From: Arhodomonas aquaeolei DSM 8974
GTDB lineage: Bacteria; Pseudomonadota; Gammaproteobacteria; Nitrococcales; Nitrococcaceae
Direction: 5' to 3'
Assembly (NCBI RefSeq): GCF_000374645.1
Contig: NZ_KB894805.1
Coordinates: forward strand, 1 to 64,000
Length of the DNA: 64,000 nt
Below are positions 7,706 to 16,151 of this stretch, piece after piece (position 1 is the stretch's first letter; every line of letters begins with the position of its first letter). Under the pieces are notes generated by a model, which did not search any database, was not told the origin of the DNA, and was given only the letters and a program-made list of their open reading frames with translations. A program made the translations under genes and the position numbers.

Positions 7706-8638
7706 TCACCGGATCGCGATCCCGGCCTTCGCGGCGACCATCTCCCCGAGCACCCGGACCGTTCTGACGTCCTCCGGCGGTTCCAGGCCCGCGGCGAGGC
7801 GGGCGATCTCCAGGTTGAGGTAGCCGATCTCTGTTTCCCGGTTCGCGCGGATGTCCTGCAGCGTGGAGATGAGCTGGCCGTCGGAGCCCTGGCTGATGCG
7901 CAGCAGCTGCTCCATCAGCTCGCGCTGCTCGAAGGGGATGCCGAGCCGTGCGGCGACGGCGCGGGATTCCGCCACCACCGTCTCCGCGATCCGCGCCGCC
8001 TGTTCGTCCCGGTGGAAGATGCCGTTGTCCACGTCCAGCAGCGGGCAGATGGAGTTGAAGGCCGCGTTGATGATGGCCTTCTTCCACGCCTCGCGCTGGA
8101 TCGCGTCCGTGGCGCGAAAGCGGAAACGGGGCGTGGACAGCGCCTGGACGATGGTTTCCGCGCCGGCCGCATTCCCGCCGGCCGTGCCCACCGGCGACTC
8201 GGCGACCTCGCGGAACCGGTAGGCGTGCTCACCGAGGACCTGGCCGGTGGCGTAGAGGACGCAGCGGTACACCGCGGTGAATCCCGCCTCGGTGAACGGG
8301 CGCTCCACGCCGAGGCCGTTCTGCATCGCGACCAGGGGCATGTCGCCGAAGCGCCGCCACAGTTCCGCTGCAACGGCCCGGTTCGCCGTGGCCTTGATCG
8401 TGACGGCGAGGATGCCCGGCTTGGGGTCCCGTACCGCGGACAGTGGGATGGCGCGGACCCGGGCCTCGATCGGCCCGCCGTCCTCCGGCTCGACCGTGAC
8501 GGTGATGTCGTTCTCCGGCCGGTCGCGGGCGCTCGTGCGTACGGCGAGGGTGGGGCGGCCCTGCGCGGACAGCAAGGCCGCCAGTGGCATGCCGATCGCG
8601 CCGGCGCCGACGACGTAGACGGGAGTGGTGGCGTCCAT
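7706..8638 (-). CDS. Ketopantoate reductase family (PanE/ApbA-like) oxidoreductase
   Basis: NAD(P)H-dependent reductase of 310 residues with the ketopantoate-reductase fold. The N-terminal Rossmann motif is VVGAGAIGMPLAALL (residues 9-23). Further along are the substrate-binding lysine segment TIKATANR, the QNGLG loop, and the C-terminal helical domain with WKKAIINAAFNSICPLL plus SQGSDGQLISTLQDIRANRETEIGYLN, where family members keep K, N and S residues for ketopantoate. True PanE makes pantoate for coenzyme A; many paralogues act on other 2-oxoacids, so the symbol is left blank. It is transcribed in the same direction as araC and lysE, 113 bases after araC, perhaps in the same unit. Confidence 0.85.
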   Translation of the reverse strand: MDATTPVYVVGAGAIGMPLAALLSAQGRPTLAVRTSARDRPENDITVTVEPEDGGPIEARVRAIPLSAVRDPKPGILAVTIKATANRAVAAELWRRFGDMPLVAMQNGLGVERPFTEAGFTAVYRCVLYATGQVLGEHAYRFREVAESPVGTAGGNAAGAETIVQALSTPRFRFRATDAIQREAWKKAIINAAFNSICPLLDVDNGIFHRDEQAARIAETVVAESRAVAARLGIPFEQRELMEQLLRISQGSDGQLISTLQDIRANRETEIGYLNLEIARLAAGLEPPEDVRTVRVLGEMVAAKAGIAIR

Positions 8639-8751
8639 CGATGTGCTCCCTGTTGGCGGCGTGCCGCGACGGCCGATGAACCCGCCTGACCTGGCGGCAG
8701 GCCGTGGTGTCGGACGATGACTGGGCGGGGCGGCCCCGCTATGGCGCCGCG

Positions 8752-9588
8752 TTAACCGCCTGTCGGGGCCGTGTGCCCGGCGTTGCCCTCGATGAGCCTG
8801 CGCCAGCGGCCGGGGCTGATGCCGTAGGCCTCGGAGAACTGGCGCGTCATGTGGCTCTGGTCGGCGAAGCCGGCCTCGATCGCGGCGTCCGATAGGGCGG
8901 CGCCGGAGCGCAGGCGCTGTTTCACGCGCTCGAGGCGGCGCATGGTGAGATACCGGTACGGGCTGGTGCCGAACAGCGTGCGGAAGTCACGGGACAACCG
9001 CCAGCGGTCCCGCCCGCTGGCGGCCTCGAGCTCGGCGAGGGTGACGGCCCGCCCTTGCGCGGCATCCAGGAACTCCCGTGCGCGCTGGGCGGCGGGGTAG
9101 TCGAAGCCGTGCCGGTCCGGTCGCTGGCCGGCGTGCGCGCTCAGCGCCATGGCGAGGTCGAAGAGGCCGTCGTCCTCCTCGAAGTCCTCCGGCGGATTGT
9201 CGACGTGGCGCAGCAGCCGGGCGACGCAGGCGCCGAGCCGGCGGTCCCGGGTGATGCCGCCGGGGATGTAGGGCAGGGCGCGGCCGCCGAGCATGTCCTG
9301 AATGATGGCCGGCGGGATGTAGATCATCCGGTAGCGGAAGCCGCCCTCACTGCCCGCGTGGCCGTCGTGCAGCTCGTCCGGGTGGAGCACGATGGTCCGC
9401 CCGGGCACGCTGTGGCGGTGCTCGCCGCGGTAGTGGAAGCTCTGCACGCCGGACAGGGTCATGCCGATGGCGTAGGTGTCGTGGCGGTGCGGCTCGTAGG
9501 CATGGCCGCCGAAATAGGCCTCCAGCCGCTCGATGCGGGCATTCTGCGAGTGGACGAACCAGTCGCGGTCGCTGGTGCTTTGCGTCAT
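8752..9588 (-). CDS. AraC family transcriptional regulator
   Basis: A 278-residue regulator. The N-terminal ~150 residues form an AraC-type cupin sensor (YFGGHAYEPHRHDTYAIGMTLSG, followed by the PGRTIVLHPDELHDG turn). The C-terminal ~100 residues hold two helix-turn-helices (LAELEAASGRDRWRLSRDFRTLFG and DAAIEAGFADQSHMTRQFSEAYGISPGRW). This architecture is common in regulators sitting next to LysE exporters. The ATG at 9588 forms an ATGA overlap with the lysE stop, so the pair is translationally coupled; a frame starting at 9636 would run into lysE. It probably controls lysE expression in response to an amino acid, by analogy with such pairs. Confidence 0.9.
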   Translation of the reverse strand: MTQSTSDRDWFVHSQNARIERLEAYFGGHAYEPHRHDTYAIGMTLSGVQSFHYRGEHRHSVPGRTIVLHPDELHDGHAGSEGGFRYRMIYIPPAIIQDMLGGRALPYIPGGITRDRRLGACVARLLRHVDNPPEDFEEDDGLFDLAMALSAHAGQRPDRHGFDYPAAQRAREFLDAAQGRAVTLAELEAASGRDRWRLSRDFRTLFGTSPYRYLTMRRLERVKQRLRSGAALSDAAIEAGFADQSHMTRQFSEAYGISPGRWRRLIEGNAGHTAPTGG

Positions 9589-10214
9589 GAAGGGCCCCCG
9601 GGGGTGGCCACGAAGAAGTCGTAGATGATCGAGCATGCCACCAGCACCAGCATGAGCGCCATTGCCCGGTTGAAACGGCGGAAGTAACGCTCAGCCCGGA
9701 TCCGCCGGCCGGCCAGCGCGCCGAGGAGGGCATAGCTCGCCGGTGCACCGACGGCGCCGAGGGAAATCAGCCCGGCGGAGAGCGTGACGTCGATGCCGGT
9801 GATCTGTGCGGCGGGGAACATCAGCGTCGTCACCGGCAGGATCACCACGAACCCCTTAGGGTTCAGGATCTGCAGGAAGTAGCCCTCCCGGAACCGCAGC
9901 CGCGAGCGCGCGTCCCGTCCGGGCTGCTCGACGGACACCTCCGCGACGAACAGCCGGTATGCCAGGTACAGGATGTAGCCGCTGCCCACCGCGGCGAGGT
10001 AGGGCAGCACCGCCTGGCGCACCAGCGCCTCGCCGGCGTAGCCCAGCACCAGGAACGCGCTGAACATGCCGGCGCCGACGCCGACGCAGTAGCCCGCCAG
10101 GGTCCAGCCGTTGCCTCGCAGCCCGCCGTTCAGGGCGAGGATGTTCACCGGCCCGGGCGAGTACATGACGCAGAAGGCGTACAGCGCGATCTCCACCGTT
10201 CCACTCCGCAGCAT
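9585..10214 (-). CDS. LysE family amino-acid exporter
   Basis: Inner-membrane exporter of 209 residues with the LysE/RhtB layout: the N-terminal helix and signature YAFCVMYSPGPVNILALNGGLRGNGW (the SPGPN-like family motif), six predicted spans, and the central NPKGFVVILPVTTLMFP loop typical of the family. The substrate of this branch cannot be read from sequence; homologues export basic or small neutral amino acids. The start at 10214 fits the normal length, whereas the longer frame to 10457 adds a non-hydrophobic, proline/arginine-rich stretch. It is first in an apparent lysE-araC operon and divergent from the PhzF-like gene across about 290 bases. Confidence 0.9.
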   Translation of the reverse strand: MLRSGTVEIALYAFCVMYSPGPVNILALNGGLRGNGWTLAGYCVGVGAGMFSAFLVLGYAGEALVRQAVLPYLAAVGSGYILYLAYRLFVAEVSVEQPGRDARSRLRFREGYFLQILNPKGFVVILPVTTLMFPAAQITGIDVTLSAGLISLGAVGAPASYALLGALAGRRIRAERYFRRFNRAMALMLVLVACSIIYDFFVATPGGPS

Positions 10215-10500
10215 TCGATCGGATACCGCCCGATAGTGCGCGCACGCGGCGCGGCAGTATTGAACGATCTTGCAGGGGCCGTGGGTTCGTCGCGTCGGTC
10301 CTGGCGTCGGTGTGTCGCGCCGTGCCGAGGGGGTATAGAGTGCCTGTTGTCGATGGGCTGCCGGCCCCGCGGCGCGTGAATACGACGCTCCGCGCCTGCC
10401 GGCGGGAATGCGATAACAGCCGACGCCCGGTGAGGCGATTCGTGGCGCGGGCCCCACCGGGATGCAGGGGCCGGCGATTACCGGGTCAGGTGGGTGAGGA

Positions 10501-11355
10501 ATGATGCTGCGACGTTTTCAACAGGTCGATGTCTTCGGTGCCCGGCCGTTTGCCGGTAACCCGCTCGCGGTCGTGCTGGATGCGGAGGGCCTCTCCACCG
10601 GGGAGATGCAGGACTTCACGCGCTGGATGAATCTCTCCGAGACGGCGTTCATCCTGCCGCCGACGACGGACGAGGCGGACTACCGCGTCCGCATTTTCAC
10701 GCTCTCCCACGAGCTCCCTTTCGCCGGGCACCCGACGCTGGGCAGCTGCCACGCGTGGCTGGCGGCCGGCGGTGAGCCGCGGGACCCCGGCCGGATCGTC
10801 CAGGAGTGCGGCGCGGGCCTCGTGCCGATCCGCCGGGAGGCGGGCCGGCTGGCGTTCGCGGCACCGCCGCTGGTGCGCTCGGGGCCGGTCGACGAGGCGC
10901 GGGTCGCCGAATTCGCCGGCGTGCTCGGGATCGGTCGCGAGGAGATCGTCGATGTCCGGTGGGTGGACAACGGGCCCGGCTGGGTCGGGATCCTGCTCGC
11001 TGACGCGGACGCCGTGCTGGCCGTTGAGCCGGATTTCGGACGCTATTCCGGCGAGGACGAGCTCGATATCGGCCTCGTGGGCCTGTACCCCGAGGGCTCG
11101 GAGTGCGCCGTCGAGGTGCGCGCGCTCTTCAACGACGCCCACGGCGCGATGATCGAGGACCCGGTGACCGGCAGCCTCAACGCCTCCCTCGCCCAGTGGC
11201 TGCTCGGCGCCGGCCGCCTGGGCGCACCCTACGTTGCGAGCCAGGGCACGCGGCTCGGCCGCAGCGGCCGGGCTTTCATCGATCGGGGTGCCGGGGACAC
11301 GGTCTGGGTGGGCGGTGCCACCGCGACCTGCATCAGCGGGACGGTCGAGCTGTAG
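10501..11355 (+). CDS. PhzF family phenazine-biosynthesis-like isomerase
   Basis: A 284-residue protein of the PhzF/diaminopimelate-epimerase-like fold. Visible hallmarks are the start FQQVDVFGARPFAGNPLAVV, the catalytic-glutamate segment MNLSETAF (E47), the half-domain turn FAGHPTLGSCHAWL, and the second-half repeat FNDAHGAMIEDPVTGSLNASLAQWLL. Most bacterial PhzF homologues do not make phenazines and their substrates are unknown; no other phz gene is present, so no phenazine pathway is implied. The start could be either of two consecutive ATGs (10501 or 10504) behind GTGAGGA. It is monocistronic by spacing, with the divergent lysE unit on one side and a small membrane protein 139 bases downstream. 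Confidence 0.88.
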   Translation: MMLRRFQQVDVFGARPFAGNPLAVVLDAEGLSTGEMQDFTRWMNLSETAFILPPTTDEADYRVRIFTLSHELPFAGHPTLGSCHAWLAAGGEPRDPGRIVQECGAGLVPIRREAGRLAFAAPPLVRSGPVDEARVAEFAGVLGIGREEIVDVRWVDNGPGWVGILLADADAVLAVEPDFGRYSGEDELDIGLVGLYPEGSECAVEVRALFNDAHGAMIEDPVTGSLNASLAQWLLGAGRLGAPYVASQGTRLGRSGRAFIDRGAGDTVWVGGATATCISGTVEL

Positions 11356-11494
11356 CGGCCGGCGAGACCCGGGAGGGCAATCCGGGTAGACTCCGCAAAC
11401 CGGGGCGGCCCCGTCCCGGTGACGGGATGTTCCCATCATCGTTCCGGCGGCGTACGGCCGTTGGACAAACCAGCGACACAGGCAGGGAGGCGGA

Positions 11495-11752
11495 ATGCTG
11501 GACCGGCTTTTCATGAAATATCTGAGCCGAAAGGGAATCTGGTGCTACTGGGTGGGGCAGATCGCCCTCGATATCATCCTCCTCGGTTATCTGTTCGGGA
11601 TCGCCGGGTACTCGTTCGACGACGAGAGTGTCCGGACGACGCTGATCGTCGGCGTGCTTGGTGTGGCGGTCGTTTGGGGCGGAGTGTGCCTGGTGTTCTG
11701 GCGCAGGCAGGACGAGCCAGAAGGGGAAACGGCGTCCACCGGGGATAGCTGA
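11495..11752 (+). CDS. Small two-helix membrane protein of unknown function
   Basis: An 85-residue protein I do not recognise. Two hydrophobic helices are evident, about residues 17-36 (WVGQIALDIILLGYLFGIAG) and 48-68 (TTLIVGVLGVAVVWGGVCLVF). They are separated by an acidic loop (SFDDES), with a positively charged N-terminus and a polar, acidic C-terminus (RRQDEPEGETASTGDS), so both ends probably face the cytoplasm. The ATG is supported by AGGGAGGCGGA. It stands alone between the PhzF-like gene and a 0.7-kb gap and could share a transcript with the upstream gene. Confidence 0.6.
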   Translation: MLDRLFMKYLSRKGIWCYWVGQIALDIILLGYLFGIAGYSFDDESVRTTLIVGVLGVAVVWGGVCLVFWRRQDEPEGETASTGDS

Positions 11753-12465
11753 TGCACCGCCCGGTGTAGCGAGCCGGGCGGGACGGTCATGCAGGGGGCC
11801 GTGCCCTGAAGCGGCCCGCCTGCCTGGAGCGGCGCCGTCGGCGTGTGCGACACCGCCAGGTGTCCCCCGCGCCCGGTGCCGTTCCGAGTCGTGCGGTGAG
11901 TGCCGGGTGGGTCCCTGCCGTGGCACATTCGTACCAGTGACATACACTTGAGTGACCCGCCGGGCGGGCCGGTTTCCCGCCCACCATGCTGCATGCGCAC
12001 ACAGCCCGTCGGACTCTCGGGCAAATATCCGGATGGACTGGCCATGCCGTGCCGGGGTTTTCTCCGTAGCCTGATTCCCAGGCCAACCGTTGGTTGTGCC
12101 TCTCCTCTTTAAATCTGGTCGCTCCACGAATCCCATTTGGAGCGAGTGCGCGGGGCGCCGGCGTAGGCCGCCGGCTTACGGCCTGCCCCCGCGCCGGCCT
12201 TTTTTGCCGCGGGTCTTGCAAGGCAGGTCTCGGGCGGCTCCGCCCGTGACCTTGCCCGCACCTGGCGATGACCGGCCTGGATAGGGTCGCGATCATCCAC
12301 TTCCTCGCCGTGCAACCGTTTCCGCGTCAAGATGGTGACTAAGGCGTTCGGTAGCGGTGTGACGCAGAACGAGGAATTCCTGGCAGTGCACCCGCCGATA
12401 CCGGGGCCCGCCTACGTGCGCTAGCTTCAGCGTAGTGCACGTGCGATTCGAGGAGGAGAGTGAGG
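11753..12465. other. Long intergenic gap with inverted repeats
   Basis: No credible protein gene in 713 bases; the open frames here are low-complexity readings in several directions at once. It holds an 8-bp inverted repeat ccgcccgg/ccgggcgg (11757-11781), another perfect 8-bp repeat tcgctcca/tggagcga (12119-12145), and a terminator-like structure at 12157-12205. The last bases carry the AGGAGGAG site of the next gene. A non-coding transcript or a long 3' untranslated region could account for the terminator. Confidence 0.45.
12157..12205 (+). terminator. Orphan rho-independent terminator-like structure
   Basis: An outer 7-bp stem gccggcg (12157-12163) / cgccggc (12192-12198) encloses a perfect inner stem aggccg (12165-12170) / cggcct (12179-12184). 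A run of six T (12200-12205) follows. The nearest upstream plus-strand gene ends about 400 bases earlier. Confidence 0.5.
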
Positions 12466-14160
12466 ATGGGAGAGATAACCCGGCGTAATGGCGGCCAGAT
12501 CCTGGTGGATGCCCTGCGCGTCCATGGCACGGACACAGCGTTCTGCGTGCCCGGAGAGAGCTTTCTGCCGGTGCTGGATGCCCTGCACGGGGCGCGGGAC
12601 GAGGTCCGCCTAGTCGTCTGCCGCCAGGAGGGCGGTGCCGCGCACATGGCCGAGGCCTACGGCAAGCTCACCGGGCAGCCCGGCATCTGTTTCGCGACCC
12701 GTGGCCCGGGCGCGTCCAATGCCAGCATCGGCGTCCACACCGCGGCCCAGGACTCCACGCCGATGGTGCTGTTCATCGGCCAGGTGGGCACGGACGCGCT
12801 GGAGCGCGAGGCCTGGCAGGAGGTCGACTTCCGGCGGATGTTCGGCGGCATGGCCAAGTGGGCCACGCAGATCGAGCGCGCCGACCGGATCCCCGAGGTC
12901 GTGGCGCGGGCGTTCCAGACCGCGGGCTCGGGGCGGCCGGGCCCGGTGGTGGTGGCGCTGCCCGAGGACGTCCTGTTCGACGAGGTCGAGGTTGGGGACA
13001 CCCGCCGCTACTCGCCGGTGCAGGCCCATCCCGGCACGGCGGACCTGGAGCGGCTGCGCTCGCTGCTCGCCGATGCGGAGCGGCCCTTCGTGCTCCTGGG
13101 CGGCGGGGGCTGGGACGCCGGGGCCTGCGAGCGTATCCGCGCCTTCATCGAGGCGGCGGACCTGCCCGTGGGCTGCACCTTCCGGCGCCAGGACCTGCTC
13201 GACAATCACCACCCCAACTACGTCGGCGACGTCGGCCTCGGGATCAACCCGGACCTGGCCCGCCGGATCCGAGAGGCGGACCTGGTCCTGGCCATCGGTC
13301 CGCGCCTGGGTGCGACCACCACCAGCGGCTACACGCTGATCGAGTCGCCGACCCCCCGGCAGACGCTGGTGCACGTCCACGCCGACCCGGACGAGCTGGG
13401 CCGTGTCTACCAGGCGGAGCTGATGATCAACGCCGGCATGCGGGAGTTCGCCGAGGTGGCGGAGCGGGCCGTGCCGCCGGGCGCCGGCGGGCGCTGGGCG
13501 GCATGGACCGAGGCCGCGCGCGAGGACTACCGCCGGGAGATCCGCCACGCGGCCATGCCCGGTCCGCTGGACCTCGGCGAGGTCATGGCGCACCTGCGCG
13601 AGACCCTGCCCCGGGACACCATCGTCACCAACGGTGCCGGCAACTACACGCTCTGGGTGCACCGCTTCTACCGCTACGGCGGCTTCCGCACCCAGCTCGC
13701 GCCCACCAGCGGGGCGATGGGCTACGGCGTGCCCGCCGCGCTGGCGGCGAAGCTCGTCCACCCCGAGCGCGAGGCCGTGTGCTTCGCCGGTGACGGCTGC
13801 TTCCTGATGAACGGTCAGGAGCTGGCCACAGCCGTGCAGTACGGCCTGGACGTGTTGTTCATCGTCATCAACAACGGCATGTACGGCAGCATCCGCATGC
13901 ACCAGGAGAAGCGATACCCCGGCCACGTGCACGGCACCGCCCTGACGAACCCGGACTTCGTCGCCCTGGCCAACGCCTACGGCGTCCACGCCGAGGCGGT
14001 GGTGGAGACCGACGCGTTTGCCGCGGCGCTCGAACGGGCGCGTGCCGTCGAGGGGCCGGCCCTGCTGGAGCTGCGCATCGACGCCGAGGCGATCACGCCG
14101 CGCACCACCCTGAGCGCGCTCCGCGACCGCGCCATGGCCTCCGGGAGTGGCGGGGCATGA
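12466..14160 (+). CDS. Thiamine-pyrophosphate enzyme, acetolactate-synthase-like
   Basis: A 564-residue TPP-dependent enzyme of the acetolactate synthase/benzoylformate decarboxylase/oxalyl-CoA decarboxylase superfamily. The catalytic glutamate is E55 in VVCRQEGGAAHMAEAYG. The middle FAD/nucleotide-like domain spans about 190-330, and the TPP-Mg motif is GDGCFLMNGQELATAVQYGLDVLFIVINN (GDG to NN). No regulatory small subunit (IlvN/IlvH) or branched-chain genes lie nearby, so it is more likely a catabolic 2-oxoacid decarboxylase or carboligase than the biosynthetic IlvB; the substrate is open. The ATG at 12466 sits 7 bases after AGGAGGAG; the GTG at 12460 is too close to that site. Confidence 0.88.
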   Translation: MGEITRRNGGQILVDALRVHGTDTAFCVPGESFLPVLDALHGARDEVRLVVCRQEGGAAHMAEAYGKLTGQPGICFATRGPGASNASIGVHTAAQDSTPMVLFIGQVGTDALEREAWQEVDFRRMFGGMAKWATQIERADRIPEVVARAFQTAGSGRPGPVVVALPEDVLFDEVEVGDTRRYSPVQAHPGTADLERLRSLLADAERPFVLLGGGGWDAGACERIRAFIEAADLPVGCTFRRQDLLDNHHPNYVGDVGLGINPDLARRIREADLVLAIGPRLGATTTSGYTLIESPTPRQTLVHVHADPDELGRVYQAELMINAGMREFAEVAERAVPPGAGGRWAAWTEAAREDYRREIRHAAMPGPLDLGEVMAHLRETLPRDTIVTNGAGNYTLWVHRFYRYGGFRTQLAPTSGAMGYGVPAALAAKLVHPEREAVCFAGDGCFLMNGQELATAVQYGLDVLFIVINNGMYGSIRMHQEKRYPGHVHGTALTNPDFVALANAYGVHAEAVVETDAFAAALERARAVEGPALLELRIDAEAITPRTTLSALRDRAMASGSGGA

Positions 14161-14441
14161 GCGGCACGGCCACCGGGCACGATGCCGGCGCCCCGGGCGT
14201 CGAGTCGAACTGCGAGGAGGTACTACCCGAGGGGCACAGACGCGCTGCGGCCGGCCCGGGCTCAATGTCGGCAACAGCGTAACACCCGCCCCCGTTCCGG
14301 TCCTGTCTCCCGCCGGTCTCCCGAACACCGTATGATGCAGAAAAACCGCAGCCCCCGGAGCGGCGAACCGCCGAGAGGGCATGTCCGGTGATCCCGAAAC
14401 GGTGGCCACGGCGCCGTCACGCGTGAACAGGGAAGGTGGGT

Positions 14442-15434
14442 ATGGGGTTCGTTGTGGTGCTCTCGGTGGTGATGTCCATCGGCAATATGGTGCCGGCTTA
14501 CCTGTACAGCCCGGAGACCGCGGTGCCGCCGGTCCCGGATCGGGGCCGGGAGGAGCGGCCGGTCCGGGAGGAGCGCGAACCCTGCGGTTTCGAGGGGTTG
14601 CGTCTGCCCGGCGATGTGGCCGTCTACGCCGCCGGCGGCTACGCCGGCCGGGACGCCGGCTTCCAGATCGACCAGAGCGGGCATGAGGCCACGCGATTCG
14701 ACGTGACCGTCAACAGCCGTACCCGGCCGGTGGTGCTGATGCTCGGTGCCTACGAGCCGACGATCTGGAACCTGGAATGGACCGAGGGCACGCGGATCCT
14801 GGCGGTCTTCGCCTCGGGTTACCACAGGCAGGTGATCGCGGGCCTTGGCGATGATGTTCCCGTGCGTGTCAGCACGCACGGGAACCGCGGCGGTTGCGGC
14901 TATTTTTACGTTCGCGACGCGGGCAATCCGGAGCTGAACCCGATGGCCCGGACCCTGTTCGACAGGCCGGTGGCGCTGGTGTACCCGGGTGACAGCGCCG
15001 GGCGGATCGTGGTCGGGGAGACGGTCTCCCCCGGGCAGCGGTTGATCACCTCGCCCCGGACGACGCCGGAATCGTTCAGGGATCCGGACGCGCCGCTGGC
15101 CGGGGAGGCCGGACTCGAGGCCGCGGTGTCCCGGGGCGCTATCCGTCCTGCCACGGATGCCGATGCCGTGCGGTGGGTGGCGGCCGTGGCCGCGAACTCG
15201 CCGGAGCGCGATGTCCCGCCCGTGGCGGGGAAGGGCGTGCCGCGGCCGCCCCGTCCCCGGCTGCACAATGCCTACGTCGTCATGAAGGATTTCACCTATC
15301 CTTCGGGCCTGTACGGGGCCAACGCGGCGACGTTCTTCATCGAGCGTGGCGTGCCGGAGCCCGCGGGCGACCCGGGCCACTCGGCCGTCTACGACTTCAA
15401 CACGCTCGACTGTCACGGCGCGTTGTGCCGATAG
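14442..15434 (+). CDS. Exported protein of unknown function
   Basis: A 330-residue protein with no domain I can name. A hydrophobic N-terminal segment (MGFVVVLSVVMSIGNMVPAYLY) looks like a signal peptide or anchor, followed by a charged Pro/Arg/Glu linker. A compact central region has striking segments FQIDQSGHEATRFDVTVNS, RPVVLMLGAYEPTIWNLEW and GNRGGCGYFYV, ending with DFNTLDCHGALCR. Cysteines in CGYF, CGFEG and the C-terminal CHGALC could form disulfides in the periplasm. The start chosen (ATG 14442) has GGAAGG five bases upstream; GTG 14436 overlaps that site. It is 281 bases after the TPP enzyme and 27 bases before the GNAT gene. The unusually well-formed QIDQSGHEAT and YEPTIWN blocks suggest a conserved uncharacterised family. 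Confidence 0.7.
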   Translation: MGFVVVLSVVMSIGNMVPAYLYSPETAVPPVPDRGREERPVREEREPCGFEGLRLPGDVAVYAAGGYAGRDAGFQIDQSGHEATRFDVTVNSRTRPVVLMLGAYEPTIWNLEWTEGTRILAVFASGYHRQVIAGLGDDVPVRVSTHGNRGGCGYFYVRDAGNPELNPMARTLFDRPVALVYPGDSAGRIVVGETVSPGQRLITSPRTTPESFRDPDAPLAGEAGLEAAVSRGAIRPATDADAVRWVAAVAANSPERDVPPVAGKGVPRPPRPRLHNAYVVMKDFTYPSGLYGANAATFFIERGVPEPAGDPGHSAVYDFNTLDCHGALCR

Positions 15435-15461
15435 TCACGCGCATGCAGCAGGGGGCGGCGG

Positions 15462-15923
15462 ATGATCGGTATACGCGCTGCGACGATGGACGACGCTGAC
15501 GCCGTTACCGCCTGCGTCCATGCCGCCTATCGACACTATGTGCCGCGGCTCGGGTGCCGGCCCGGTCCCATGGATGACGACTACCGCGCGGCGATTGCCG
15601 CGCACGATGTGTTCGTCGCCGTGGCGGACGACGTGGTCGCCGGGGTGCTGGTGCTCGTCGCCGAGCCTCACGCCTGCCTTCTGGACAATGTCGCGGTCGA
15701 TCCGAGTATGCAGGGCCGTGGCATAGGCCGCCGGCTGCTCGCCTGGGCGGAACAGTGGGCCCGTGAGCGCGGGTACGCCGCCATCCGGCTCTACACCCAC
15801 GAGCGCATGACGGAGAATCAGGCCCTTTACGCCCGCCTTGGCTACGCGACGTATCGGCATCGGACGGAGAACGGGCTGGCCCGCGTGTACATGTGCAAGC
15901 GCCTGGATTCCTCCGGGCCCTGA
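15462..15923 (+). CDS. GNAT family N-acetyltransferase
   Basis: A 153-residue acetyl-CoA-dependent acyltransferase. Acetyl-CoA binding motif A is DNVAVDPSMQGRGIGRRLLAWAEQWARERG (core Q-x-x-G-x-G/A at QGRGIG), preceded by the beta-4 strand HACLLDNVAV and followed by motif B (NQALYARLGYA). The substrate is unknown; the family acetylates small molecules, antibiotics or protein N-termini. The ATG at 15462 follows GGGGGCGG. It is closely spaced after the unknown exported protein and may share its transcript. Confidence 0.9.
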   Translation: MIGIRAATMDDADAVTACVHAAYRHYVPRLGCRPGPMDDDYRAAIAAHDVFVAVADDVVAGVLVLVAEPHACLLDNVAVDPSMQGRGIGRRLLAWAEQWARERGYAAIRLYTHERMTENQALYARLGYATYRHRTENGLARVYMCKRLDSSGP

Positions 15924-16096
15924 TCCCCACACCGCCGGAATCCCCGAGCCGGTCAGGGCTGGTCGTATGACACGGCCACGCCTGCCCGGGCGAATCCCGG
16001 AAATGTCTCATCCCACCGCCCGTCGGTTCCTGGTCCGGGGGGCCGCCGGCCCGTCGACGGTTATCCCCGGTATCGGCACGAGGTATCAGACATGCT

Positions 16097-16125
16097 TTGC
16101 ATAAATGTCAGACATGATCTACGTT
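16097..16125 (+). promoter_or_regulatory. Candidate gntR promoter with operator in the spacer
   Basis: TTGCAT (16097-16102) and TACGTT (16120-16125) are 17 bases apart, upstream of the regulator ATG at 16152. The spacer holds the palindrome atgtc-a-gacat (16105-16115). An almost identical half-site repeat tcagacatg occurs at 16086-16094 and 16108-16116, 22 bases apart on one face of the helix. This fits an autoregulatory FadR/GntR-type operator (TGTnnnACA-like core). The -10 match is weak. Confidence 0.5.
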
Positions 16126-16151
16126 AGGTCAGATCAACGGAGGAGAGCGCG

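Noticed and set aside
10501-11355. Phenazine biosynthesis
   Set aside because: Only a PhzF-family protein is present; no phzA-G partners, and the family is broad.
12119-12145. tRNA gene
   Set aside because: The inverted repeat looked stem-like, but no cloverleaf, T-arm consensus or CCA-type end can be folded here.
14157-14282. 42-codon frame starting in an ATGA overlap with the TPP enzyme stop
   Set aside because: The overlap is suggestive, but the peptide has no structure, no own ribosome-binding site and unremarkable composition; not enough support.
12610-14409. 599-residue open frame antisense to the TPP enzyme
   Set aside because: A GC-rich shadow with no domain signature; the sense strand has a complete TPP-enzyme motif set.
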